A stretch of 64,000 nucleotides of DNA. It comes from Datnioides undecimradiatus. Lineage: Eukaryota > Chordata > Actinopteri > Lobotiformes > Datnioididae. Each line of letters opens with the position of its first letter. Position 1 is the first letter of the stretch. The notes beneath the pieces were generated by a model that was given only the letters and a program-made list of their open reading frames with translations, made no database searches and was not told the DNA's origin. Made by a program: the position numbers and the translations under genes. Location of the stretch: assembly GCA_008933995.1 (NCBI GenBank), contig WARS01000034.1:6044207-6108206 (forward strand). The letters are read 5' to 3'. Of the stretch, positions 47,297 through 58,573 are shown piece after piece.

Positions 47297-47575
47297 GCAA
47301 ACAGAAATTAAGATTGTTTATGTAGAAACAGACAAAATACTGCTGGATATTGGCTCACTTATGAGAGCCAAATTACTACTGGCTCCAATCCAAAGATCCT
47401 GGCCTCTCTACTAGTTTTTATATCCCACTAATTTCCAAATATTGTCCCTTATTTCTCTAAATTGTGACAAAATAGTAATACAAAATAGCTGGCAATAACA
47501 TCTCATGGAATACAGTAAATTAATTTTGATCACACAAACAAAACCAATTGTATGCGGGTCACTGCTCATGACAAC
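47297..47575. repeat. Dispersed repeat, copy B
   Basis: Same-orientation copy of 45166-45400, with many substitutions and small indels. No transposase sequence follows it. The next bases (CAGTGATATCAGTTAATGATCT, 47600-47625) resemble 44287-44310, which suggests more of the element is scattered nearby. Confidence 0.75.
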
Positions 47576-48935
47576 TTTATTGGAATCAGAAAATCCAAAC
47601 GTCCTCAGTGATATCAGTTAATGATCTTCTGGACCACATTTTCATCCACTGGTTACAACCTCTGTGAATCACACTAAATATAGTTAGATGAGAGAGAACA
47701 TCAGCATGAAGTGTATCACTTTTAATCCCAAATCAATCATTTTTACTTTCAAACTAAGGTAATAAATATTGTCAATTTAGGGTTGCTGGAACATTAAAGG
47801 CCCTGGTTGGCTTATGAATTAATACTTAAAAGTGATTTGAATGCATTATCTTTAGAAATTCTGCAATTTGTGGATGGTTATGCCTCTTAAATCCAGTGAT
47901 TTGATTCATTTTGACTTAAAGGACTAACACCTGGTAGAGGTCTCCGTAATAAAACTTGAATTACAGGATCATGTCTGCTAGCAAAGTGGTAAGCCCTGCT
48001 GGTGATGGTCCTCCCCTTCACTGCCCACATGTCCAAACAGTAAAAGGCCCTGTTGGCAACCCTAGGTGCAGGGAAATGTGCTAAAATGCTGCATGGGGTG
48101 TCCGGTTGAGAAAACTTGATTCAGTGCTGTGCTCGAACTGCAGGCTGCTGGTGGCTCTTTTCATTCTTCAGACATGTACCTGCTCCAGTTCTCACTCCCA
48201 TTGTCCAGTAACCGGCCTTTTGATGAGGCACTTCACATCATGAAACATGAAGCATGAATTTAGCCACATTTCAGTAAGACCTCCAATGTGAGATATATGA
48301 TCTTGGATGGAAAGCAGAAGATGTGTTGGGTATAACAGGAGTTGCTTAACTTTGGCATAATTAGGAGCTGTCAGTGATACCAACTAAAATTAGAATAAAT
48401 TAGATTAATAACCGCTTTCTGCAATTACTGTTTGATTAGTTACTAATTATTATATTTGGATCATTTACAGCTAATGCAGGAATCGTTTCTGTGAATGCTC
48501 ACTCACTTATATGCTTTCATCTGATAATCACTGACTCATTTTGCATCCTTGCATGACTTAACCGAGAGGGCACAATGCTGGTAATTCAGCATTAAGTAGC
48601 AGAGTGCTTAATTATTGTTCACTGAAGCCTGCTCGTGTATGCAGTGTGTAAGGCAGCAATACCTTTGAATGTGTAATGCCAGCAGTGGGGAGTAAAAACG
48701 AAATGGAGTGACAAAACCTGAAAGAGCCTCCCGAACAGGAACAGGATCCAAGTGTCCTCGGTCTGTTGTGGAAGGATGGGAAGTTTGGATTCAGCTGGAC
48801 TGTGGTCCTGTCAAGCATTCTACTCAAGCCCGCCCCTGAGCTATGACATGATGTTGTGGGCGCATAACATATGTATGGCATCCTTGACATACACCTCCAT
48901 CCTTTCCGAGTCATGCCTGTACTGATGCACTGATG

Positions 48936-48956
48936 ATGCATGCAAAATGCATGCAT
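48936..48956. other. Perfect inverted repeat ATGCATGCA-AAA-TGCATGCAT
   Basis: Two 9-bp arms (48936-48944 and 48948-48956) with a 3-base spacer. It could be a dimeric transcription-factor site or a chance palindrome in TGCA-rich DNA. Confidence 0.5.
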
Positions 48957-49089
48957 AGCACTTATTCTCCAGGAAGTACGAAGTTCAAACCTTTACGAAG
49001 GTGCTAACCCATAGCACAGCTCTTGAAAACAGCTGAAAATAGATAATGTTTGAGGTAAGGGTACTTTAAAGAAACACAAAAATGCTAGA

Positions 49090-49210
49090 TTAAAGGTAGC
49101 CTGTGCAGTTTTTCTTCTGCACCTTTGTTTGTGGTCACATTGCAAAGTTTGTTGGTGCATTCTCACCACTGACTGGTGACCAGTGGAGTAGCATGAAACC
49201 AGGACCAGAA
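49090..49210 (+). repeat. Possible MITE-like fragment (TTAAAGGTAGCCTGTGCAG)
   Basis: The phrase TTAAAGGTAGCCTGTGCAGT, then GGTCACATTGCAAAGTTTGT and TCTCACCACTGACTGGTGAC, look like a short teleost interspersed element. The match is from memory only. Confidence 0.3.
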
Positions 49211-50884
49211 CCAGGATGGACTACCTTGTGCACTTGTGCAAACTAATGAACTGGCTACTGTTAGGAACGTGATAGGCTGCTGTGCCACATGTGGTTTATT
49301 TTTATACTTGTCCTTATCACGATCTGAAGACATGCACTGTCCATTTGAGCAATCATAATCAACACTGCTGCAACCCGAGAGTACCTGTCCCTCACTTTCA
49401 GTGCCACCTACAGGGCAGAGTCCAAACTGTTATTTTTCTTTTAGTTCCTGCCTTCAGACAGCTTGAACTACTCATTCGGCCACCAAAGATTCGGTCTCTA
49501 CTTTAAGAGTCGACTGAAGTGTGTGAAAACGTCTTTAGCTTCAAATGCAGGATGAAAAGCTGCTCTGTTGAGCAGGTCCTCTGACAAAATTCCCTCTCAG
49601 CTCCCATTCAGCTCCGAAAAAACACCCACTGATAGCTGAACACAGAGGTAAAGCAGTAAGGCAAACATTCACATTAGACTCCGAAGGTCTTTCAGTGAGG
49701 TTAATTAAACCGGGATGGACTCTATGTTTGCCTGAGGTCCACATGTTGACTTTCTAAACCAGACTTTGTGAAAGGTCAGGAACTGAGGCCAGCTTTACAC
49801 CGCAGCACTGAAGGGTGACACCTTGGTCAACAGAAACTGTCATATCAATAGTAAATATTAGAAAGCTTTCATGTACACTTTGCTGTTTCTGTGTGTGGGT
49901 GCCGCACTTACGCAAATTAACCTCATTTACATTAAAAAACATGTAGATTTGAGGAGGCAGCAACCGGTTACTTTCTATGCAGACTAGCTTAACTGCAAAT
50001 GAGCTGGTGTGGGCACGATTCCACAGCTTCCAGTGCCATCAAAAGCACACAGGCACAGTATTAACTGTTGCCCTGAGCCGACTTGAATTGGACAGACTGC
50101 GCTTGATCTCCAACAAACTGATTTGATGTTTTATTGCTCTCACATCTCCACCAGCAAACACAGCAGGACAGAGTTGTCAGGGCTGCGGAAAAAAGAGCAG
50201 TCCTGACAGCTGAGGGATCCAGACTGACAGAGCCCGAGGCCAGCAATTCTCATTATCCATCTGCCTCAATTTGACAAAAAAAACCCTAAAAAACCAACCC
50301 ACCAACATTTCTGTCACACTTTTCCCCCCTTTTTTCTAAGCGGAAGAGAAGCAGGAGATGTAATCTAATGGAGGCAAATTACCACTTTCTCTGACTTTGG
50401 GAGTTAGTGAAATCTTTCTTGTTTAAAAGTTGGTTTCCAGAAATTGTAGCCCACTGTTTTCACATGGCCAATAAGGAGCAGGTCATGGATTCCAAGGTAA
50501 CATTGTTGCTAGAACGGAAGAAAGGCGAGAGTGCACTTAAATCCAAAAGGCTTTCCTCACAAACTAAAACATTATTTAATGGAAAATGATGGTGTACTCC
50601 AACTTTAGTCGTATTCTTAGTGTCGGTCACATTGATATGACTTAAAACACATCAGAATATACATTTAGCCATTTTTACTTTTATGGTTTTGCATCAAAAC
50701 TAGTTTTAAAAATGATCTTCTGCACAAAACAATAGCAGACTCATGTGCAGTAAATACTAATGACCTCCAGTTATCACACATTGAGAAATGGCTGCAGGTA
50801 TATGTGATGCCCTGCACCAGCTCCTGCTTTAATAAACTAGATGAAACAGTAGATCCACTTCACTTAAACTAAACCTATTTTCTC

Positions 50885-51290
50885 TTTTAAAGCTGTAGTG
50901 CATGACTTTTGTCTCCCCCTTCTGGTGGCGAGAGTAATTACACAAACACAGCTAATTCTCCTCCACGCTCCTGGATGTTGTAGCTTGCTCTGCAGCTACG
51001 GCTACAGCTTTGGCGAACCAATCCTTGCCAGTTGATGTAAAACTCATAATGATCAGAGCTCCATCATGTCAACATCCCAGCAGACAGCAGATTTAAAGAC
51101 ACAGTACACTGTAAAATACCAGGAGGAGTCATCTGGGTCATCAGCATTGACCTACTGCCCTTGCTGTGGCTGTGCATGCAGTCTTCCCGTTTACTGGCTG
51201 TTGAGTAACATGTCAGGTAATAGTTTGTCTAATATAACACATGTATTGTAATCAAACACATAAAACATTAAAACAAGTATCATCACATCA
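50885..51290 (+). repeat. Dispersed teleost repeat starting TTTTAAAGCTGTAGTGCATG
   Basis: The opening, then CCCCCTTCTGGTGGCGAGAG, TTACACAAACACAGCTAA, CTACGGCTACAGCTTTGGCG and CTCATAATGATCAGAGCTCC match in order a family I recall as frequent in percomorph fish, probably a non-autonomous DNA transposon. It adjoins the possible Harbinger remnant. The right end is undefined. Confidence 0.45.
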
Positions 51291-51607
51291 GTTAAGTTGA
51301 ACATCAGGTGCATGGTGCTCCAGGCCTAATTTGGTTTCTCGAACAATGAAATGATAGTTGAGCCCAGCCTGCAGTGTTCCTGTCCTCCTGGCATTGTTCA
51401 CGTTCATACTGGTCCTCAGACATTTGAAGCCTGGATCAAAAAGGGCTTGTTTGTGAATGTATGTTGTGCTGCCCATTGGAAAATGTTCAATTTTCCTGCA
51501 ATTTGGTGCCGAGAGAGATTGTCTGCAATCAGGGAAACAATTTGCCCCCGAACTGTTTTTCCAACTCTCTTTTGACGCCGTCTCAAACAAATACGTGGAA
51601 GAGCCAC
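51288..51607 (-). mobile_element. Possible Harbinger-type transposase remnant
   Basis: On the minus strand, one frame reads LSRHQIAGKLNIFQWAAQHT then FTNKPFLIQASNV, and the adjacent frame reads NVNNARRTGTLQAGL. Order and spacing recall the HARBI1-like core (FHQIAGFPNV-GAIDGTH, FVNRKSFHSINVQVV, NVNARWPGSTHDARIL). The catalytic aspartate of DGTH is not seen and the frame changes, so the copy would be dead. The match is short and could be chance. Confidence 0.35.
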
Positions 51608-52224
51608 AGCACCGAGTTCACTACACTATACTCGCTGAACGCCCACCCTTTAAGGACAGTTTGCACATGACGGACAGTGACGAGGTGATTGCACATAAAA
51701 TCCCGCTGCCATCGCTTATTCACCCAAATTTTGCTTTTCAAATCTTCCAGCATAACAAGGAGGAAATGAGTGAATAAAGAGAAGCAGAGAAGCTGCAGAT
51801 GGATTCAAAGCTTTGATACAGCCGGGAGGTGGATTGTCCAAAGGAGGCTGCTGCTCGATATCAGCAAGATGTCCCTGCTACTGAGAACAGAGTTATTCTC
51901 TCTGAAGTTCACCTTGGAGCTCATTCATCCAGAATACAATCGGTCTCTGAGGAGAGCGCTGCTGAACATTCCAGACTCAGACTGAACCAAAATAGACACA
52001 GAAAATATTGACAAATCCTGATAAAAACTGTAAAATGCAATCTGTGAACCATCTGCAGCTGCCCGCAGCTACGAAACGCACAGGCTGAAGAAACAAAAAA
52101 GAAATTCACCAGGAGGTGGACCTCCGCTGTGGGAGAAAACACAGAAATCTACTAAGAAACATTAACCCAAATTCATGGAAATGAAGAAGCATTGAGCAAT
52201 GTAAAAAGCACTCCATTACATCAA

Positions 52225-52290
52225 GTTAAACTCCTCTCTGTGCTCTGTTGTGATTAAGAGCTATACAAATCAAACTGATTTGAATAAAAC
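52225..52290 (+). repeat. Short 3' tail of the same teleost repeat
   Basis: TCTGTTGTGATTAAGAGCTA and ACAAATCAAACTGATTTGAA resemble the 3' end seen at 4018-4062. This is only a fragment. Confidence 0.4.
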
Positions 52291-55159
52291 ATGTCGACCA
52301 GTGCAACAGAGTGACTCTGTAAATAACAGTGCAGCTCCATGGTGCAGAGGAACAAGATCTATGAGACCAAAGGAGGTTGAAGTTACTAGTTACTACACAA
52401 GTACAGTTGAAATCATATGCTGATTAATCCGACTAATCCAAAATTACTTGCAGCTATTTTGATCATTAACAGACTGTTCTTTTTATATATTAATGGATGT
52501 TGATAACTCATTATTCTTGCTCTATCAACAGTTACCATCCTACAAAGTTCAAATGCAATGGAAGCAATGGTGTTCCCTATTTCAGTGACTCAGCAGCAGA
52601 TATTAGAGATATCTGCAGTCCTCTCAGCTCATAGGACCCTTTGTCTCAGCTATGAGAAAGCTAATGTCATGCTAGCACGATCCAACATCACTGACACTGT
52701 GTACAGATGACAGACTGTACATAATTTGATATTAGGCCCTTGCTGGCTGATGTTTGAAGCAGTGAGTCCGGCAGCCAATGGGACGTGAGATGATGGCTCA
52801 TGTGACCCTGGTGAGTGGCAGTGGACTTCCTGCAGCTTTGTGTGTTTAGAGGACGCCCCTCTCTTCCTTCAGCATCATCAAAGCTGTTGGATTCCCCACA
52901 TGGCTTCAAAGACGCATTTGAGTCGCTGTCGGAATTAGCCTTCGTGTTAGCTCGTTACTATGGGGCGAGGAATCGTAATCACGAGCATCCCTGTTGCTAC
53001 GATTACTGATTTTAGATGCAGGCTGGTGCCAGTCAGATTGTTGCATTTAGAATTGTGCACAAACATTATGAAACAGTGAAGTGTGTCTCTGAAACGTGGC
53101 AATGGCTGAGAGAGAGAAATGGTTCATAGTCGCACATTTCTGGACTGTGGCTACAACGCGTCGCAACACCCAGCTCAGCTTTCACAGGCTGCCTCTGTTG
53201 GACAAGGACGCGCTGAAGTTGAGGCTAGATGATGCTATGAATCGATGCTAACACTCCTGTCACTGCTGACCGTCATATCATAGCCTCGTCTCCTGTCCAA
53301 CAGCCCGTCAATACCGGGCCAGTTTCGAAAACTGTTGTCTCCAGCAGTCTGTCAGACACCAAAACATGAGAAAGAAGAGTCTGGAGACTGGGACTACTTG
53401 GCAGGTGTCAACGCTGCAGCCAATCCAGTTTTCCTCCAGGCTGTGTTTTAAATAATAATTTATTAGTCACAGGAAACATTTTACTGCACTACCTTAAATG
53501 TTGATACTTTAAGCACATATTCCTAATTATACGTACACGCTTATACTTAGGTAACATTTTCAATGCACAACAATGAATTTATCATCGTCTGGAGCGTAAA
53601 TATTAACCAATATCCCCGACTGTGCCTGAAGTTCTGCTAACACAGTGCTAATCCTACTCCTCCATCAGATGTTTCTTTCAGATGTTTGCATTGCACATGT
53701 CTGCTGGTTGAAATTGCAACAGCTGTAACCAGAAGCAGCACTGAGGAACACATGCCCCCACGCAGCTTATCAGACCCACGTGTCTCATGTGCGTCATGTA
53801 TCTCAGCGATGGCATGAAAATGCACCAGCAGGTCATCTTTCAGGTTCTGTTCAGTTTCTGTGTTTGAGTCATGCAGCCAAACCTCTTCCACATGCAGAGT
53901 TTCTTTTTCTATATGTTCTATATGTCATTTTGTACAATTTTCTGTTTGACATTGATGCCTAAGATGGTATGTGCAATGCTATATACGGAGGCTGGGTGCA
54001 GAGGGTTTCACTAAAAGCACAATTTCCATGAAAATATTCTATTACAAATTTGATGTATATGATTTTAAGAGAGAAATTAGCTATGCATATTTGGATATTG
54101 CAAAAAAATAAATGGTGAAAATATGCTGCAGCGTTTTTGGAGATGAGAGGCTCCCGTGCATACAGTGGTAGAACCAAAGTCCCGCAGGCCACTGCAGCGC
54201 ACAACTTTAGCACGACTTAAGCGATGCCTCAGCTAAACTTTATAGGAAATCATACATATCCAGAAGCTAATGCTACAACACTGCAGCTCCTCTCTTGCAT
54301 CTCAGTAAAATACACTGATGGTACAGTAGCTGTTGCCATTGGCTACCTCCCCACCCTTCTGAAACTAACTGCAAGGAAACAAAGGTTTTCTTTTCAGAGG
54401 TATTATACGCAAGATTCTTTAAACATCTAAAAGTAATACACCCCAGATTCCCAGAAGTCAATGCACACTTGAAAACTAACATAGCAGTAAATCGCAGGTC
54501 AATTAACCTCCTACTTGCACTGTCTGCTATGCCACATGTTGCCATCTAATGCAGCAAATCAAGCTCCACATAACAGTCAAGTCATATTATCTGATGCGTA
54601 TAAACTCCCATACAGCCAGAAAGACAACTTATGTAACATATATTGAACTGTGTTCAGGTTCTATCCCATCAGGGGTGCTCCTGCTCTCTCTTCTCAGTTG
54701 TGGCTCACTGCTGCAGACTTGCAAATGGAGTGTTGGGTGTTTTGTTCAGGATTCTTCACAGCCATCAAGCCAGATTGAAAAAAAGTATACATATATAAAT
54801 ATATAAATAAGTTTTCCTGCATCTTTTTCTATCTGTGCCTTAAATCTGTATGAACTGCTCCTCCTTTAACACTTATCTTGGGTGAATCATCCAATATGAG
54901 CATAATTCACATCTAGTGCCAATGTTCAGTGGCAACGCAGGAAATGTCCCCGATGTACTGAAGCAGAGTGTAGGGCACTGAGTTGGCACTGGATGCCCAC
55001 AGAACATTGGAACCGAATAACATTTTATGTATTTAATATATGGTTTTACAGAATCATCCAATAGCGGCTGTAAATGGAATAAAATGGAAACATCATCGTA
55101 AAGAGAAAAGAAATGGAGGTAGCTGAGTAATACCTGAACTGAGCCCACAGTAACCTGCG

Positions 55160-55580
55160 TACAGGTATTTGTTTTCACCATTTGTTTTCTCAGCATGGCC
55201 ATTCCTGCGGCATTTCACCCTCAGCGCTATGGCTTCACACAGTAAGAGCTATCTATGTCATTTTAAGGGCAATTTGAGTCGGCCTATTTCTGACGAGCAC
55301 CACTCGGTCGCTCCATCGCTAAGTGGCCATTGTTTCAGTAACACAGTGATCGTCTGGGCCATCTGTCGCTGCGAGAGAGCCAGCGTCTGAGGCGACACCC
55401 CTGATGTTTAATAAATAAGGCCGGTTTCTCCAGCAAGGGGCCGAGCCATACTGAACGCATCTCCTCTCTCCTGAGCAGTCAATAGAGCCAGGATGGCTCT
55501 GGGGCCAGACGTGTTCTTCAGAGCGTACGCGCTATCCGACCACCTCTCCAGACGAGCGTCTCAGATAAGGCCTGAGTGTT
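55160..55580. promoter_or_regulatory. Possible conserved non-coding block
   Basis: A repeat-free stretch of mixed composition with more CpG than its surroundings and no sustained coding frame, about 13 kb upstream of prkx. It might be a distal enhancer. This is judged by eye only. Confidence 0.2.
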
Positions 55581-57800
55581 TGATGGCGAAAACTGTCTCC
55601 CTTCCTTTATCAATCTCAAACAGAGAGCTTTTTTTTTTGCACCATTATTCTGTGCTCTAACTGATAAGGTGTGGAGAGCCCAGAGTGGCATAAAAGACAT
55701 ATTGTGTGGGGCTGTGGTTTGAAAAGATAAAATTAGACTGAAGCGCAAAAGGTCAAAGGCATCCTTGAACACGCCGGATGAGTCTGCCTTCTGTTCGCGC
55801 TGCATCGCGAAACATCCAAAGATCATGTTTAATTCCAATCCTTTATCAGGAAAACGCCCGATGCTCCGGGGAAACACTTTCCCTTGTAATGCATTACATC
55901 CATGTTCTTACCTGAAGGCTGTTTCAGTTTCGGCAATGACGTTACATTCTTTTCCTTTCCCAGGAAGCGAGCAGCACTGATATCCACTGTTTGAGACATC
56001 AGAACAGCGGACGTGAGGAAACTGTGGGAAAGGAGAGGTGAATATTTTATTAATTCAACTTAGGCGACTACCGTATGAATCAGAAAATGTGCAACAGTTT
56101 GAAACAATGGCAGCACATTACTGGAGCCAAACGGGTGCATGTGATGATCATTTCCATGTGTGGGTCCCAATAAAGGACTGCAAAACCTGTGCATATGTGC
56201 GTGCAAGTCCCTCAGTATACTATCACAGTAACAGGATATGTTGTTGGGGACTATAAAACAACGTTGCTTGAAATGCACCAGCTTGTGTTTTGAATGCTGA
56301 CACTCAAAGGCAAAGTCAAATCCCGCCACCGGAGCAGGAGCCTCCTCCTGGCAGCATCCCACCGCCCATCTATTAATGCAATATGTCATACTGATGGAGA
56401 TCCCTTAAAGCTAAATAGAAATTCAAGTTCATCACAGCTGCAAAAGGAAGGAGCACATTCTGTTGTGTAGCCTCTGAGTCGGCTACCTGAAACAATTGAA
56501 TTCAGAAGAATTCATCGAAATTGATTTATGGTCCCAGTTTTCGTATGTTGCTTTCTTTAGAAAGGGCTTGAGATCTGGGAAACCACAAAGATGTTGGTTC
56601 ACGTTCAGCTTCATATAAATGTGCTACATTAGCTGCAGGCTCAGTTTAAAACTGAGCGACAAGCTACAACTAAAGAAATCTTCTCGTTGTGTTACTCAAC
56701 CAGGTCCCGGCTGTCGGTGGAGGCAAGCTTAGTCAAGTCTCCTACATCCCACACCTGCACAGCCATACCTTTTAAGTTTTCTTGTGACAAACTGTCAAAC
56801 TGGTCCCAGGTGAGGAGGCAGACCAGGTTTTAGTTTCAGGACAAATATGCTGCAGAAGCTTCACCTCAAGGAAGGAGACTGGGGTCTGCTCCTGAAGCCA
56901 GACCTTAAGAGGGAGGTCCCTGATGGCTATGCCTGGACCTGTGAGGCTTAGCTTGAGTAAGACGACAGCAAGAGGCTGCAGCTACCAAACAACGTGGCTG
57001 AGGACAGCAAGTGTGGTTGGTGGCAACATGTAACTGTAAGCCAAACGAACAGCGCATCACTGTGAATATCAGTTCAGCCGAATAGAAAGCATGCGAGGGA
57101 GCTCCAGCGGCATCAGCTCCTGTCAGCGCGTGACGCTCTGACTGATGTGGATGTTGACACGAGCAGAGCGGGAGCGCAGTGATTGGTGCGAGTGCTAAAC
57201 AAGCTCTCATTTACAGTGTCTACCCAGGAGAGCAGAGGGGCTGCCTGGTTGCCTGACCTGAATCTGCCGTTTGATGCCCGCAGCTCCTTTGTGGGAGAAA
57301 CACAAAATGTCAAAGATGTTTGTCTTTTTTTATTTTTTTTGCTTTAAAGAGCTGTTTTTAAAATCAGCTTGCTGCTTCTGTCTGACAACTGGAGAGATGT
57401 AACCGAGGAGTTGCTCTGGTCAGAACTGTGTCAGCTCAGACTTCAGTTCTGTTTCACACGGCGCCTGATTTGATGGACGTCAGAAGGACAATATGGACTG
57501 TTTACATAATGTTTGAATAGATTATTTTAAAATGCTTTGTTTGTGCGTGGAAAGACCATAAGAAGAGTTCTGTTAGTATTAATATAAGTAGTAGGCTTCA
57601 CAGTCTTAGTATCAATGGTGTTGTCACCCTAGATTCTAGCAGGTGTTTCAGGGTTGGGTCCCTACATATAGACTGTACAGACAGGTCAGATAAGATACTC
57701 GGATCTCTTTAATATATTTATAATGAAAAAATGTAATCACATGAAATGAGACAACAATCAATGGACAAAGTGTTGGAGAACTAAGAGATGGACTAACGTT

Positions 57801-58211
57801 TGTTACGTTTGGTGAATAGGGTAGGGTTGGACCGAAATGCCAACACTAGATTCAGGGTTCACAGTTTACAAAGGTTTAGTTCACAAAAGGAAACACAATG
57901 CTTACTGGGGGGCATAAGCGCAGTCCAAATAATCCAAAGTAAAAACCAAGAACACGATTCAAAAAAAAAAACTGCGGGAAACACCGATCGGTCCAAAGAG
58001 ACATGAGGCAACAGTCTGACACGAGACAAAGGGAGTGACAGACAATATATAGACAAGGGAGAGGAGGTGAACGAGACACAGGTGAAACCAATCAACGAAT
58101 GAGCCGCTGATGAAAAAGACACAGGAGGAAACAGGCACACAGAGGCTCAGGAGGAAAAAGTTATATGAAATAAAACAGGAAATGAACAAAAACATAACTG
58201 ACACCGTGACA
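57801..58211 (-). mobile_element. Non-autonomous DNA element with TGTYACG termini
   Basis: The left end is TGTTACGTTTGG (57801) and the right end CACCGTGACA (58211), so both termini read TGTYACG inward. The body on the minus strand is T-rich with phrases common in teleost repeats (CCTGTTTTATTTC, GGTTTCACCTGTGTCTCG, TTTGGACTGCG). The element is 411 bp with no transposase. The superfamily is not certain. Confidence 0.55.
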
Positions 58212-58268
58212 GTGTTTCCAGCTAAGACCAAACATTTTGGTCAAAAATGGTGCCGGAGATGTGAAGAG

Positions 58269-58573
58269 TGTCATGGTTTTGAGCTGTTGTTACTGTTTTT
58301 GGGTAACTTTTTATTTTTCGTCATGTGTCTTGTCATCTTCAGTGTACATGTGTTTCTATAGTTTCTTGTGTTTTGTTATACTTTTTAGGGGCCTTCGCCT
58401 GGATTCATGGACTTTGGGTTCTGCCTGTCCCCCTCACAGATTTATCTGCATTTTGGACTGATTGACTGATTTTGACCACACCTGCCTCTTTGTGTTAATG
58501 AAACCCTCTGAACTGTCTGAATTGGGTCCATCCCCTTGTGTTATTCTGTTCCTCATTGGGCAAGGTTGTGACA
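58269..58573 (+). mobile_element. Second TGTCA-ended element, head to head with the first
   Basis: Starts TGTCATGGTTTTG at 58269 and ends GGTTGTGACA at 58573, giving imperfect inverted ends (TGTCATGG and TGTCACAACC). It is 305 bp and non-coding, with the same T-rich sense strand and similar phrases to the element 57 bp to its left, but the opposite orientation. Confidence 0.5.

Larger units (their letters stand above)
47640..50884. other. Intergenic, nothing coding recognised
   Basis: Mixed AT-rich DNA with the palindrome at 48936 and a possible MITE at 49090. No exon-like segment stands out. Confidence 0.55.
51608..57800. other. Intergenic, nothing coding recognised
   Basis: Six kilobases with only a short repeat tail at 52225 and the repeat-free block at 55160-55580. 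A 106-codon plus-strand frame (51457-51777) overlaps the possible Harbinger remnant and is not considered a gene. Confidence 0.5.

Noticed and set aside
51457-51777. 106-codon plus-strand open frame
   Set aside because: It overlaps the possible transposase remnant on the other strand and has no recognised domain.
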